From contig CAJFOT010000113.1 in NCBI GenBank assembly GCA_904397815.1, positions 1-64,000 on the forward strand: DNA of 64,000 bases. The letters are read 5' to 3'. The DNA comes from Candidatus Paralachnospira sangeri. GTDB taxonomy: Bacteria; Bacillota; Clostridia; Lachnospirales; Lachnospiraceae. Shown one piece after another: positions 1 to 6,157 of this stretch. How positions within the stretch are numbered: the stretch's first letter is position 1; the number at the start of each line of letters is the position of its first letter. The translations under genes and the position numbers were made by a program. A model generated the notes under the pieces. The model searched no databases. It was not told the DNA's origin and saw only the letters and a list, made by a program, of their open reading frames with translations.

Positions 1-40
1 AAGTAGCAATCACTCATTTTTGTAAGAGTAATTGCCACTT
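1..40 (-). terminator. Candidate terminator of the infC-rpmI-rplT operon
   Basis: An inverted repeat pairs AAGTGGCAATTACTC with GAGTGATTGCTACTT around a loop of about 10 nt, 41 nt beyond the rplT stop. The downstream U-run that would make it a proper minus-strand terminator would lie before base 1, so it cannot be seen. The plus strand also has a T-rich stretch after it, so it could act in both directions. Confidence 0.45.
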
Positions 41-80
41 TTCTTTTCACGCTTTTCAAAGTGGAAATAAACTTTTCACT

Positions 81-437
81 TCAGTCAATTTTTTCTTTTG
101 CCACTTCCGCCAGTTTTGTGAAGCCTGCAGCGTCGTTGACAGCCATCTCAGCCAGCATCTTTCTGTTTACTTCCACGCCGGCCAGCTTTAATCCATACAT
201 AAATTTGCTGTATGATAAACCGTTCATTCTGGCAGCAGCATTGATCCGGGCAATCCACAGCTGTCTGAACTGTCTCTTCTTCTGCTTTCTGCCCGCATAG
301 GATGTAGCCAGCGCTCTCATCACAGACTGCTTTGCCACACGATACTGTTTGGATCTGGCTCCTCTATAACCTTTTGCGAGTTTTAATACTCTGTTATGTT
401 TTTTCTTTGCGTTCATTCCGCCTTTTACTCTTGCCAT
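81..437 (-). CDS. rplT: Large ribosomal subunit protein bL20
   Basis: This 118-residue, very basic protein is full length for bL20 and begins [16 protein letters not shown], the usual family start. bL20 is needed early in 50S assembly and binds 23S rRNA. In low-GC Gram-positives it also represses its own operon by binding the leader RNA. It is the last of three genes (infC, rpmI, rplT) in the classical order, 33 nt behind rpmI, with an AGGAGG-like site ahead of the ATG. The call rests on clear sequence recognition and gene order. Confidence 0.98.
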   Translation of the reverse strand: MARVKGGMNAKKKHNRVLKLAKGYRGARSKQYRVAKQSVMRALATSYAGRKQKKRQFRQLWIARINAAARMNGLSYSKFMYGLKLAGVEVNRKMLAEMAVNDAAGFTKLAEVAKEKID

Positions 438-470
438 TACAGTCTTCCTCCTTTATTCTATCCTGAGCAA

Positions 471-668
471 TTATAAGTAAGGTAAAATTTTCTTCATAAC
501 CTTTGCGTTTGTGTGATCGGTCATGATTGCTTTTCTGAGATTTCTCTTTCTCTTTGTAGACTTCTTGGTCAAGATATGGCTCTTGTAAGCTTTCATTCTC
601 TTTAATTTACCTGTACCTGTCTTTTTAAAACGCTTAGCAGCTGCTCTGCTGGTCTTCATTTTTGGCAT
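471..668 (-). CDS. rpmI: Large ribosomal subunit protein bL35
   Basis: This 65-residue protein starts [20 protein letters not shown] and is rich in Lys and Arg, which matches bL35 along its whole length. It is a small 50S protein that packs against 23S rRNA. It sits between infC and rplT, 28 nt behind infC, and has an AGGAGG ribosome site (GTATAAGGAGGACATCAGTT upstream). It is almost certainly co-transcribed and co-regulated with its neighbours through the shared leader. Confidence 0.98.
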   Translation of the reverse strand: MPKMKTSRAAAKRFKKTGTGKLKRMKAYKSHILTKKSTKRKRNLRKAIMTDHTNAKVMKKILPYL

Positions 669-696
669 AACTGATGTCCTCCTTATACTCTATCTT

Positions 697-1203
697 CTAA
701 CGTTTTTCAGTTAAAAACATTACCAGGCTTCTGCCTTCTACCTTGGATGGCTTCTCTACCACAGCGATATCCTTCAGCTTTTCCGCAAAATCATCAAGGA
801 TATGTTTTGAATTTGCCATGTGACTCATCTCACGTCCGCGGAAACGCAGGGTTACTTTTACTTTGTTCCCCTTGGTCAGGAATTTTCTGGCCGCGCCGAT
901 CTTTGTGTTCAGATCATTTTCCTCAATATTGGGAGACAGACGAACTTCTTTGATTTCAATGGTTTTCTGCTTCTTTTTTGCTTCCTTTTCTTTCCGGGCC
1001 TGTTCATATCGATACTTGCCGTAATCAATAATCTTACATACAGGCGGCTTTGCGTTCGGAGCAATCTTTACCAGATCCAGCTCTGCTTCCGCAGCCAGTT
1101 TCAAGGCTTCCTTCGCAGACATAATTCCCAGCTGTTCACCATCGGAACCAACCAGACGAATTTCTTTGTCCCTAATTTGTTCGTTAATCATTAAATCGCT
1201 AAT
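697..1203 (-). CDS. infC: Translation initiation factor IF-3 with AUU start codon
   Basis: IF-3 binds the 30S subunit, blocks premature 50S joining and checks the start codon and initiator tRNA. The N-domain, linker (Lys/Glu-rich, near residues 75-90) and C-domain are all present. An ATG at 1191 has no ribosome site at a usable distance. Four codons upstream, ATT at 1201-1203 lies 7 nt after GGGGGTG and gives an N-terminus ISDLMINEQIRDKEIRL, which matches the usual Firmicutes IF-3 start. I therefore place the start at the AUU codon, giving 168 residues. An AUU start is known in E. coli infC, where IF-3 represses its own translation by discriminating against it. Confidence 0.93.
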   Translation of the reverse strand: MSDLMINEQIRDKEIRLVGSDGEQLGIMSAKEALKLAAEAELDLVKIAPNAKPPVCKIIDYGKYRYEQARKEKEAKKKQKTIEIKEVRLSPNIEENDLNTKIGAARKFLTKGNKVKVTLRFRGREMSHMANSKHILDDFAEKLKDIAVVEKPSKVEGRSLVMFLTEKR

Positions 1204-1263
1204 TGTCGTGCACCCCCATCAAATATTAGCATACTGTGGCAATCAAAGATTTCCGGTTGCAGT

Positions 1264-1330
1264 AATAAAAAGTCCCGCTTGCGGAACATTCATATTTATA
1301 GGAAACGTCGTTTCCTGTTAAATATAAAAA
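1264..1330 (-). repeat. Two-hairpin repeat, copy 1 (infC leader)
   Basis: Directly after the leader terminator, the minus strand carries two small hairpins: an AT-rich one built on TTTAACAGGAAAC...GTTTCCT, and TTCCGCAAGCGGGA. A clearly related sequence of about 65 bp sits in the same position after the T-box terminator of thrS (4383-4447). Function is unknown; the second hairpin is followed by CTTTTTATT and could act as a weak second terminator. Confidence 0.7.
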
Positions 1331-1353
1331 GGTGGATAGTCAGACTATCCACC
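1326..1353 (-). terminator. Leader attenuator upstream of infC
   Basis: A perfect 9-bp stem, GGTGGATAG paired with CTATCCACC around a 5-nt loop, is followed on the minus strand by TTTTT. It lies inside the leader, well before infC, so it fits a regulated premature terminator. Confidence 0.85.
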
Positions 1354-1483
1354 TTTGCTTATCTCTGTAAACCAGCCTCCTGCCTAACAGTCGGCAATGT
1401 TTCAAAAAAGCATAAACCCGAGTCACCATACGTGCTAAGGTGAGAGTGGATACTCTACTTTTGCTTGCTTTCGCAACATTTGT

Positions 1484-1512
1484 ATAATAGCATTGATTTC
1501 CGTACCTGTCAA
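1484..1512 (-). promoter_or_regulatory. Sigma-A promoter of the infC operon
   Basis: Reading the minus strand, TTGACA (1507-1512) and TATTAT (1484-1489) are separated by 17 bp. Transcription would start near 1477 and run into the leader. Confidence 0.85.
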
Positions 1513-1588
1513 GCATTATTTTGTAATCCGTCCGGCCGCTATAGGCCGCCGGGCTCTGCTTTTAATGGAAGAGAAATTCTTCTGCACA

Positions 1589-1903
1589 CTACCGCAGTTT
1601 AAATGTGGCGCACTCTGTCTGATTTGCAGTGGTCGCACCGTTGCCTGCGATTCCGATGTTCTCTGCGCGACAGACTTTTTTCTCATTGTACGCGCAGTTG
1701 ATCGCCTCACACTGCACTTCCAGATGGGTATTGGGGCTCTGGTAAGAGTTTTTAAAAGAATCCCCGGATTTCTCGTCAAAGCTTCCGCAGCAGGTACAGT
1801 CGGAAGTCTTTGCGTCTTTTCCCTCTACAGTAATCTGATTTTTACAGCAGCACAGATCCGCATTGTGCAGACATGTGGTCACACTGCATCCTAACTTTGT
1901 CAT
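1589..1903 (-). CDS. DUF1540 domain protein, two Cys-rich repeats
   Basis: This 104-residue protein has two similar Cys-rich modules: residues 1-40 (MTKLGCSVTTCLHNADLCCC, then a CTCCGSF motif) and residues 60-104 (VQCEAINCAYNEKKVCRAEN, then ECATF). This is the DUF1540 pattern, common in Clostridia and thought to bind a metal or form a small knuckle; its role is unknown. An AGGAGG-like site (GAAGGAGGTGTCTTACT) precedes the ATG. It stands alone between the infC promoter and a tspO remnant. Confidence 0.85.
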   Translation of the reverse strand: MTKLGCSVTTCLHNADLCCCKNQITVEGKDAKTSDCTCCGSFDEKSGDSFKNSYQSPNTHLEVQCEAINCAYNEKKVCRAENIGIAGNGATTANQTECATFKLR

Positions 1904-1942
1904 AGTAAGACACCTCCTTCAGATATTTTACAAAGGTAGTAT

Positions 1943-2269
1943 GGCAGCAAAACCGGAAAAATATACTCATTCCTTACCCGGGGCAGCATGAAAGCCTTTG
2001 AAAGCCTGAATCAGCCGCCGCTGTCCCCGCCGGGATGGCTCTTTCCCATTGTCTGGACAGTCCTCTTTATTCTGATGGGTATCGCTTCCTATCTGGTATA
2101 TACCTCCGGCAGATCCCACCGGGCCAGACGTTCCGCCCTGGACCTGTACGGCGCCCAGCTGATCGCAAATTTTTTCTGGCCGGTCTTATTCTTCAATATG
2201 CTGATCCCCTATCTTTTGTGGGTAACCTTCGCCGGCTACCTGAACCTGGGGGTTTATCTGCTGAATTGA
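1943..2269 (+). pseudogene. tspO: Remnant of TspO/MBR family gene
   Basis: The frame ending at 2269 reads SFLTRGSMKAFESLNQPP, then SPPGWLFPIVWTVLFILMG, and ends PYLLWVTFAGYLNLGVYLLN, all hallmarks of TspO, a five-helix tryptophan-rich membrane protein. Two parts are missing: the first helix (no start codon or ribosome site upstream, and the match begins mid-protein) and about 25-30 residues between FFWPVLFF and the final helix. An ATG at 1988 exists but lacks a ribosome site. I read this as a dead gene shortened by two deletions. Family assignment is confident; the exact boundaries are approximate. Confidence 0.8.
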
Positions 2270-2320
2270 TGTGAACCGGCAGGTTATGACAGTTCGGCCC
2301 CTCAGATCTTGCTGAAATGT

Positions 2321-2362
2321 ATAAAAAAGAAATGGCCCGGAAAGAAAAAACGGTCCGGGCCA
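2321..2362 (-). terminator. Terminator of thrS
   Basis: On the minus strand TGGCCCGGACCG pairs with CCGGGCCA, followed by TTTCTTTTTTAT. It lies about 60 nt past the thrS stop. Confidence 0.85.
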
Positions 2363-2424
2363 GTATCCGTCGGAAACTTTCCGCCTCTTCTCCATCCAGG
2401 GAAGAAGTCCGTTCCCACAGATCA

Positions 2425-4359
2425 TTACTTCTGTTCTATATGTGTCTCTCTGATCACCTTATCAGCGATTTCTTTCTGAATCTCCTGGATGAATTCATCC
2501 AGGTTTTTCTGTCCTTCGTCTCCCTCGAAGCGGCTTCTGACTGAGATCACGCCGCTTTCTTCCTCTTTCTGGCCCAGCACCAGCATGTAGGGGATCTTCT
2601 GCATCTGCGCTTCCCGGATCTTATAGCCGATTTTTTCGGAGCGGGTATCCAGCTCGGAACGGATGCCTGCTTCTTCCAGCTTCTTGTTGACCGCCTCTGC
2701 GTAATCCATAAATTTATCGGAAATCGGCAGCACCTTTACCTGTACCGGAGCCAGCCAGGTGGGGAAAGCGCCGGCGAAATGCTCGATCAGAATACCGATA
2801 AAACGCTCAATGGAGCCGAACGCCACTCTGTGGATCATAATCGGACGATGCTTCTCTCCGTCTGCGCCGTTATATTCCAGCTCGAACCGCTGAGGCAGCT
2901 GGAAATCCAGCTGGATGGTACCGCACTGCCAGGTTCTGCCGATGGCGTCTACCAGATGGAAGTCGATCTTCGGGCCGTAGAAGGCGCCGTCTCCCTCATT
3001 GACCACATAGTCCAGGCCCAGAGCGTCCAGGGCGCTGCGCAGTCCCTCTGTCGCCATCTCCCAGTCCTCATCGCTTCCCATGCTGTCCTCCGGCCTGGTG
3101 GACAATTCCACATGATATTTGAAGCCGAACAGCTTATATACCTGGTCGATCAGTTTTGCCACACCCATGATCTCATCCTTGATCTGCTCAGGCGTCATGA
3201 AGATATGGGCATCATCCTGGGTAAAGCAGCGCACGCGCATCAGGCCGTGAAGCTGGCCGGATTTCTCGTGGCGGTGCACCAGGCCCAGCTCGCCCATCCG
3301 CAGAGGCAGATCCCGGTAGGAACGGGGCTGGGACGCATATACCAGCACACCGCCGGGACAGTTCATCGGTTTAATGGCATAATCCTGTCCGTCGATGACG
3401 GTGGTGTACATATTAGCCTGATAGTGATCCCAGTGACCGGAAGTTTCCCACAGGCTCCTGTTCAGAATAACAGGTGTGGAAATCTCCACATAGCCTGCCT
3501 TTTTATGGATCTCGCGCCAGTAATCCAGCAGGGTATTCTTCAGCACCATACCCTTTGGCAGGAAGAAAGGAAAGCCCGGGCCGGCCTCATGCATCATAAA
3601 CAGGCCCAGCTCCCTGCCCAGTTTTCTGTGATCCCGCTTCTTTGCCTCTTCCAGCATAGTCAGATACGCGTCCAGATCCTCTTTCTTCGGAAACGCTGTC
3701 GCATAGAGACGGGTCAGCATTTTATTATGCTCGTCCCCTCTCCAGTAAGCGCCGGCGATACTGGTCAGCTTAAAGGCCTTTCCCACTTCCTTTGTGCTCC
3801 GCAGATGGGGACCGGCACACAGATCGGTAAATTCTCCCTGGGAATAGAAACTGATGACAGCATCTTCCGGCAGATCCCGGATCAGCTCCACCTTATAAGG
3901 CTCATCCTTTTCCTTCATCAGGGCCAGCGCTTCCTCTCTGGGCAGCTCAAACCGGTTGATCGGCAGATTCTCCTTGATGATCTTCTTCATCTCCGCCTCG
4001 ATTTTTTCCATATCCTCTGCCGCAATCGGTGTCTCAAAATCTATATCGTAATAAAAGCCATCTGCGATAGACGGACCGATCGCCAGTTTCGCACCGGGAT
4101 AGAGGCGCTTTACCGCCTGAGCCATCACATGGCTGGCAGTATGGCGCAGAGTGGACAGCCCTCCCTCATCTTTAGCCGTCAGAATATTCAGGGCACAGTC
4201 CTCCTTCAGCACTGTACGCAGATCTACTGTCTCACCGTTTACCTCGCCGGCACAGGCCACCCTGGCCAATCCTTCGCTGATGTCAGACGCAATGTCAATC
4301 ACTGACATCGGCTGGCTGTACTCTTTTACAGAGCCATCTTTCAATGTGATCTTCATCAT
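2425..4359 (-). CDS. thrS: Threonyl-tRNA synthetase
   Basis: This cytoplasmic enzyme attaches threonine to tRNA-Thr. The 644-residue chain has the full ThrRS order: TGS domain (about 1-62), editing/SAD domain with HTASHVMAQAVKRL near 73 and the CAGPHL motif near 181, class II catalytic core with the NCPGGVLVYAS zinc/active-site motif near 335 and VHRHEKSGQLHGLMRVR (motif 2), and the anticodon-binding domain from about 545. The start MMKITLKDG follows AAGGAGGAAA. Expression is controlled by the T-box leader just upstream, so the gene is induced when tRNA-Thr is uncharged. Confidence 0.98.
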   Translation of the reverse strand: MMKITLKDGSVKEYSQPMSVIDIASDISEGLARVACAGEVNGETVDLRTVLKEDCALNILTAKDEGGLSTLRHTASHVMAQAVKRLYPGAKLAIGPSIADGFYYDIDFETPIAAEDMEKIEAEMKKIIKENLPINRFELPREEALALMKEKDEPYKVELIRDLPEDAVISFYSQGEFTDLCAGPHLRSTKEVGKAFKLTSIAGAYWRGDEHNKMLTRLYATAFPKKEDLDAYLTMLEEAKKRDHRKLGRELGLFMMHEAGPGFPFFLPKGMVLKNTLLDYWREIHKKAGYVEISTPVILNRSLWETSGHWDHYQANMYTTVIDGQDYAIKPMNCPGGVLVYASQPRSYRDLPLRMGELGLVHRHEKSGQLHGLMRVRCFTQDDAHIFMTPEQIKDEIMGVAKLIDQVYKLFGFKYHVELSTRPEDSMGSDEDWEMATEGLRSALDALGLDYVVNEGDGAFYGPKIDFHLVDAIGRTWQCGTIQLDFQLPQRFELEYNGADGEKHRPIMIHRVAFGSIERFIGILIEHFAGAFPTWLAPVQVKVLPISDKFMDYAEAVNKKLEEAGIRSELDTRSEKIGYKIREAQMQKIPYMLVLGQKEEESGVISVRSRFEGDEGQKNLDEFIQEIQKEIADKVIRETHIEQK

Positions 4360-4382
4360 TTTCCTCCTTTTACTTTACAGAA

Positions 4383-4447
4383 ACAAAGAGTTCCGCCTGC
4401 GGAGCATTTTTATTTAACAGGGAAAGAGTTTCTTGTTAAATAAAAAA
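4383..4447 (-). repeat. Two-hairpin repeat, copy 2 (thrS leader)
   Basis: After the T-box terminator the minus strand reads TTTAACAAGAAACTCTTTCC, TGTTAAATA and then GCTCCGCAGGCGGAACTC. This matches the repeat after the infC leader terminator at 1264-1330 in order, spacing and most bases. The first part is an AT-rich stem, the second a GC-rich palindrome. Confidence 0.7.
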
Positions 4448-4769
4448 TCCCTTCTGCGCCATATCCATGTATGGCACAAAAGGGACGAATTCTTCTGCAT
4501 ACGATGACGCAGCGCTGATCCGCGGTTCCACCCAGATTCCACTTTATTTCACCCGCAGTGTGTGAAATATATGGCACTTTACGCGGTAACGGCGCAGGCC
4601 GGGCCGGATTGGGGCCGCTCAGAGGCGGTTTTCAGATATTCTCTGTGCCAGGGCTTCCACCATCTCCCCGTTCTCTGGAGCACCGGAAAATAACCTACTC
4701 TTCTCATCAACGCTTTATCCAATATAGAACTTCCTTACGGAAATTTCTTTGTCCAGCGACAAAACTGTC
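4442..4769 (-). ncRNA. T-box leader of thrS
   Basis: The minus strand holds the T-box bulge core AATCTGGGTGGAACCGCGG (4520-4537), which pairs with the acceptor end of uncharged tRNA. It is followed by a strong terminator, TCCCTTTTGTGCC...GGCGCAGAAGGGA with TTTTTT (4442-4485). Upstream is a stem I with the GATGAGAAGAGTA K-turn/AGUA-type segment. A likely ACC (Thr) specifier occurs in CTGAAAACCGCC on the 3' side of stem I; this specifier call is inference. It controls thrS by transcription antitermination. Confidence 0.93.
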
Positions 4770-4775
4770 ACTGTA

Positions 4776-4803
4776 ATTATAGCATGGATAAGGGGTTTGT
4801 CAA
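4776..4803 (-). promoter_or_regulatory. Promoter of the thrS T-box transcript
   Basis: TTGACA (4798-4803) and TATAAT (4776-4781) on the minus strand match consensus perfectly with a 16-bp spacer. The -35 box begins 10 nt after the stop codon of the upstream gene, so there is no room for a terminator between them. Confidence 0.93.
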
Positions 4804-4813
4804 CCGCCAAATT

Positions 4814-6016
4814 TTACAGTTTTGTCCTCTGGCTGCTCTGCTGGTAAAACTGTTCTGCCTTTTCCTTTACCGTCTCATAGAAAGCCTGGCTGTATGCCCG
4901 GAATTTCAGCGCATATTCCTTCACCTGGGGCATTACCTTTTCTTCCATCAGCCTGGAGGATTCCTGAAATCCTTTCTTCAGAGCATCCATCGACACATCA
5001 TAGGCTCTGCCCAGCCCGGAGAAGGTTTTCTCCAGCAGATCCGCCATCGGCTCTGACAGCAGATTGGCCACGCAGATGGTCAGTACCGCCGTGGAGATCA
5101 GGGCGGTCAGGCCCACGCCCAGCACTGCTGCCATGCCTGTGGCAATGCCGGATACCACTGCCGCCGCCATGCAGACGATAATATACACCGCCGCCATCGT
5201 CAGGAACACAGCGCCCACAACCTTTATGATTTTAACCGCTTTTTCCCAGGTAATTTTCCCGGCAGCCGCGTTTTTTGTCGCATTGTCCGCATCCATTCCC
5301 GCGCAGACGCTGACAGTCAGCAGCTCCAGGGTCATATTCTCAGGCAAAGAAGTCAGGCTTCCCTCCTGATAGGCGATCCAGGTAGCCAGGGACTGGAAGC
5401 ATTTCAGTTTGCTGTCCAGCCACATGTCTGTCACAAATACCTTTACCGATTCTTCATCGGCCGCTCCCTCCAGCAGATTGGAGAACTGCTCGCAGCCATA
5501 AAGGATGGCGCCGGACTTCTCAATGCCTTCAGCCAGCCGCTTATTCAGCTCCTCCAGATCTTCCTCTGTCACAGAGCCTCTGGGCGGAATCTTCAGATTC
5601 TCACCGCTGATCTTTTCTGTGTCGTATTTCCATTCTGATACAGCCAGATCGTTCATATTCTGCAGGCTCTGACCGTCAACGGCATCGACCGCAATCAGCA
5701 CATTCAGCTTGCACCAGTATTCCTCTTCGACGGACATATCCTCCATGCGGCTGTCAATCTGACTCATAATCCACTGATTAATATCGGTCTCCATCGCCTC
5801 TTCGCATTTGGCATGATAGCCATCCACCACGCTGCCGATCTTCTCAGCAGTTTCTTTGGCGGCATCAGGCGATGTCCCGGGAAACCGTTCCTGATAGAAG
5901 CGGACCATACAGTCGATCACGCCTTCCTCCTCATTATGAGACTGAAGCAGCTCCTCCAGAATCTCCTTCACTTTATCCATTTCCTCTTTCGGAATCTTCA
6001 TAAAATCTTCTGCCAT
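4814..6016 (-). CDS. Uncharacterised helical membrane protein, last gene of the GTPase/AAA cluster
   Basis: I do not recognise this 400-residue protein. Residues 1-260 look soluble, acidic and mostly helical, with no signal peptide. Two long hydrophobic stretches follow (about 268-292, AVFLTMAAVYIIVCMAAAVV, and about 296-322), then a basic amphipathic tail of about 75 residues likely to be coiled or helical. This suggests a cytoplasmic domain anchored by a membrane hairpin. The ATG follows AAAGGAAGTAAAGAT. It has its own promoter (6129-6157) but the same direction as the ten genes upstream, and it ends just before the thrS promoter. It might be the membrane anchor or effector of that system; this is inference. 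Confidence 0.75.
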   Translation of the reverse strand: MAEDFMKIPKEEMDKVKEILEELLQSHNEEEGVIDCMVRFYQERFPGTSPDAAKETAEKIGSVVDGYHAKCEEAMETDINQWIMSQIDSRMEDMSVEEEYWCKLNVLIAVDAVDGQSLQNMNDLAVSEWKYDTEKISGENLKIPPRGSVTEEDLEELNKRLAEGIEKSGAILYGCEQFSNLLEGAADEESVKVFVTDMWLDSKLKCFQSLATWIAYQEGSLTSLPENMTLELLTVSVCAGMDADNATKNAAAGKITWEKAVKIIKVVGAVFLTMAAVYIIVCMAAAVVSGIATGMAAVLGVGLTALISTAVLTICVANLLSEPMADLLEKTFSGLGRAYDVSMDALKKGFQESSRLMEEKVMPQVKEYALKFRAYSQAFYETVKEKAEQFYQQSSQRTKL

Positions 6017-6128
6017 ATCTTTACTTCCTTTCTCCGCTGCCGGGCCGCCGGCATCTCCGGCAGACTGCCTGCCGAAAACAGCGGTGTCAGCCTGGCGCAG
6101 CCAAAACAGTCGTCGTTAAGTTGTATTA

Positions 6129-6157
6129 AATATAGCATTTTCAATTTATTCTGTCAA
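6129..6157 (-). promoter_or_regulatory. Internal promoter before the membrane-protein gene
   Basis: TTGACA (6152-6157) and TATATT (6129-6134) are spaced 17 bp on the minus strand, starting immediately after the stop codon of the AAA+ gene. The transcript would have a leader of about 100 nt with GC-rich pairable segments (GGCAGGCAGTCTGCC, GCCGGCGGCCCGGC) before the gene ending at 4814. Confidence 0.8.

Larger units (their letters stand above)
1204..1478 (-). promoter_or_regulatory. Ribosomal-protein leader of the infC operon (L20-type candidate)
   Basis: About 275 nt separate the promoter from infC. The upstream half holds several pairable segments (for example AGAGTATCCACTCT and GCCGACTGTTAGGCAGG) and ends in a strong intrinsic terminator at 1326-1353, followed by a repeat shared with the thrS leader. 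In Bacillus the equivalent leader is attenuated when L20 binds it. Placement and terminator are seen in the sequence; assignment to the L20 leader class is inference, because I could not fold it or match a covariance model. Confidence 0.7.

Noticed and set aside
2779..4305. Very long open frame on the plus strand opposite thrS
   Set aside because: It lies entirely antisense to a certain gene, has no ribosome site and its composition mirrors thrS codon use. It is a shadow, not a gene.
4558..5056. Small plus-strand frames around the thrS leader
   Set aside because: They overlap the T-box RNA and the convergent coding sequence and have no start signals.
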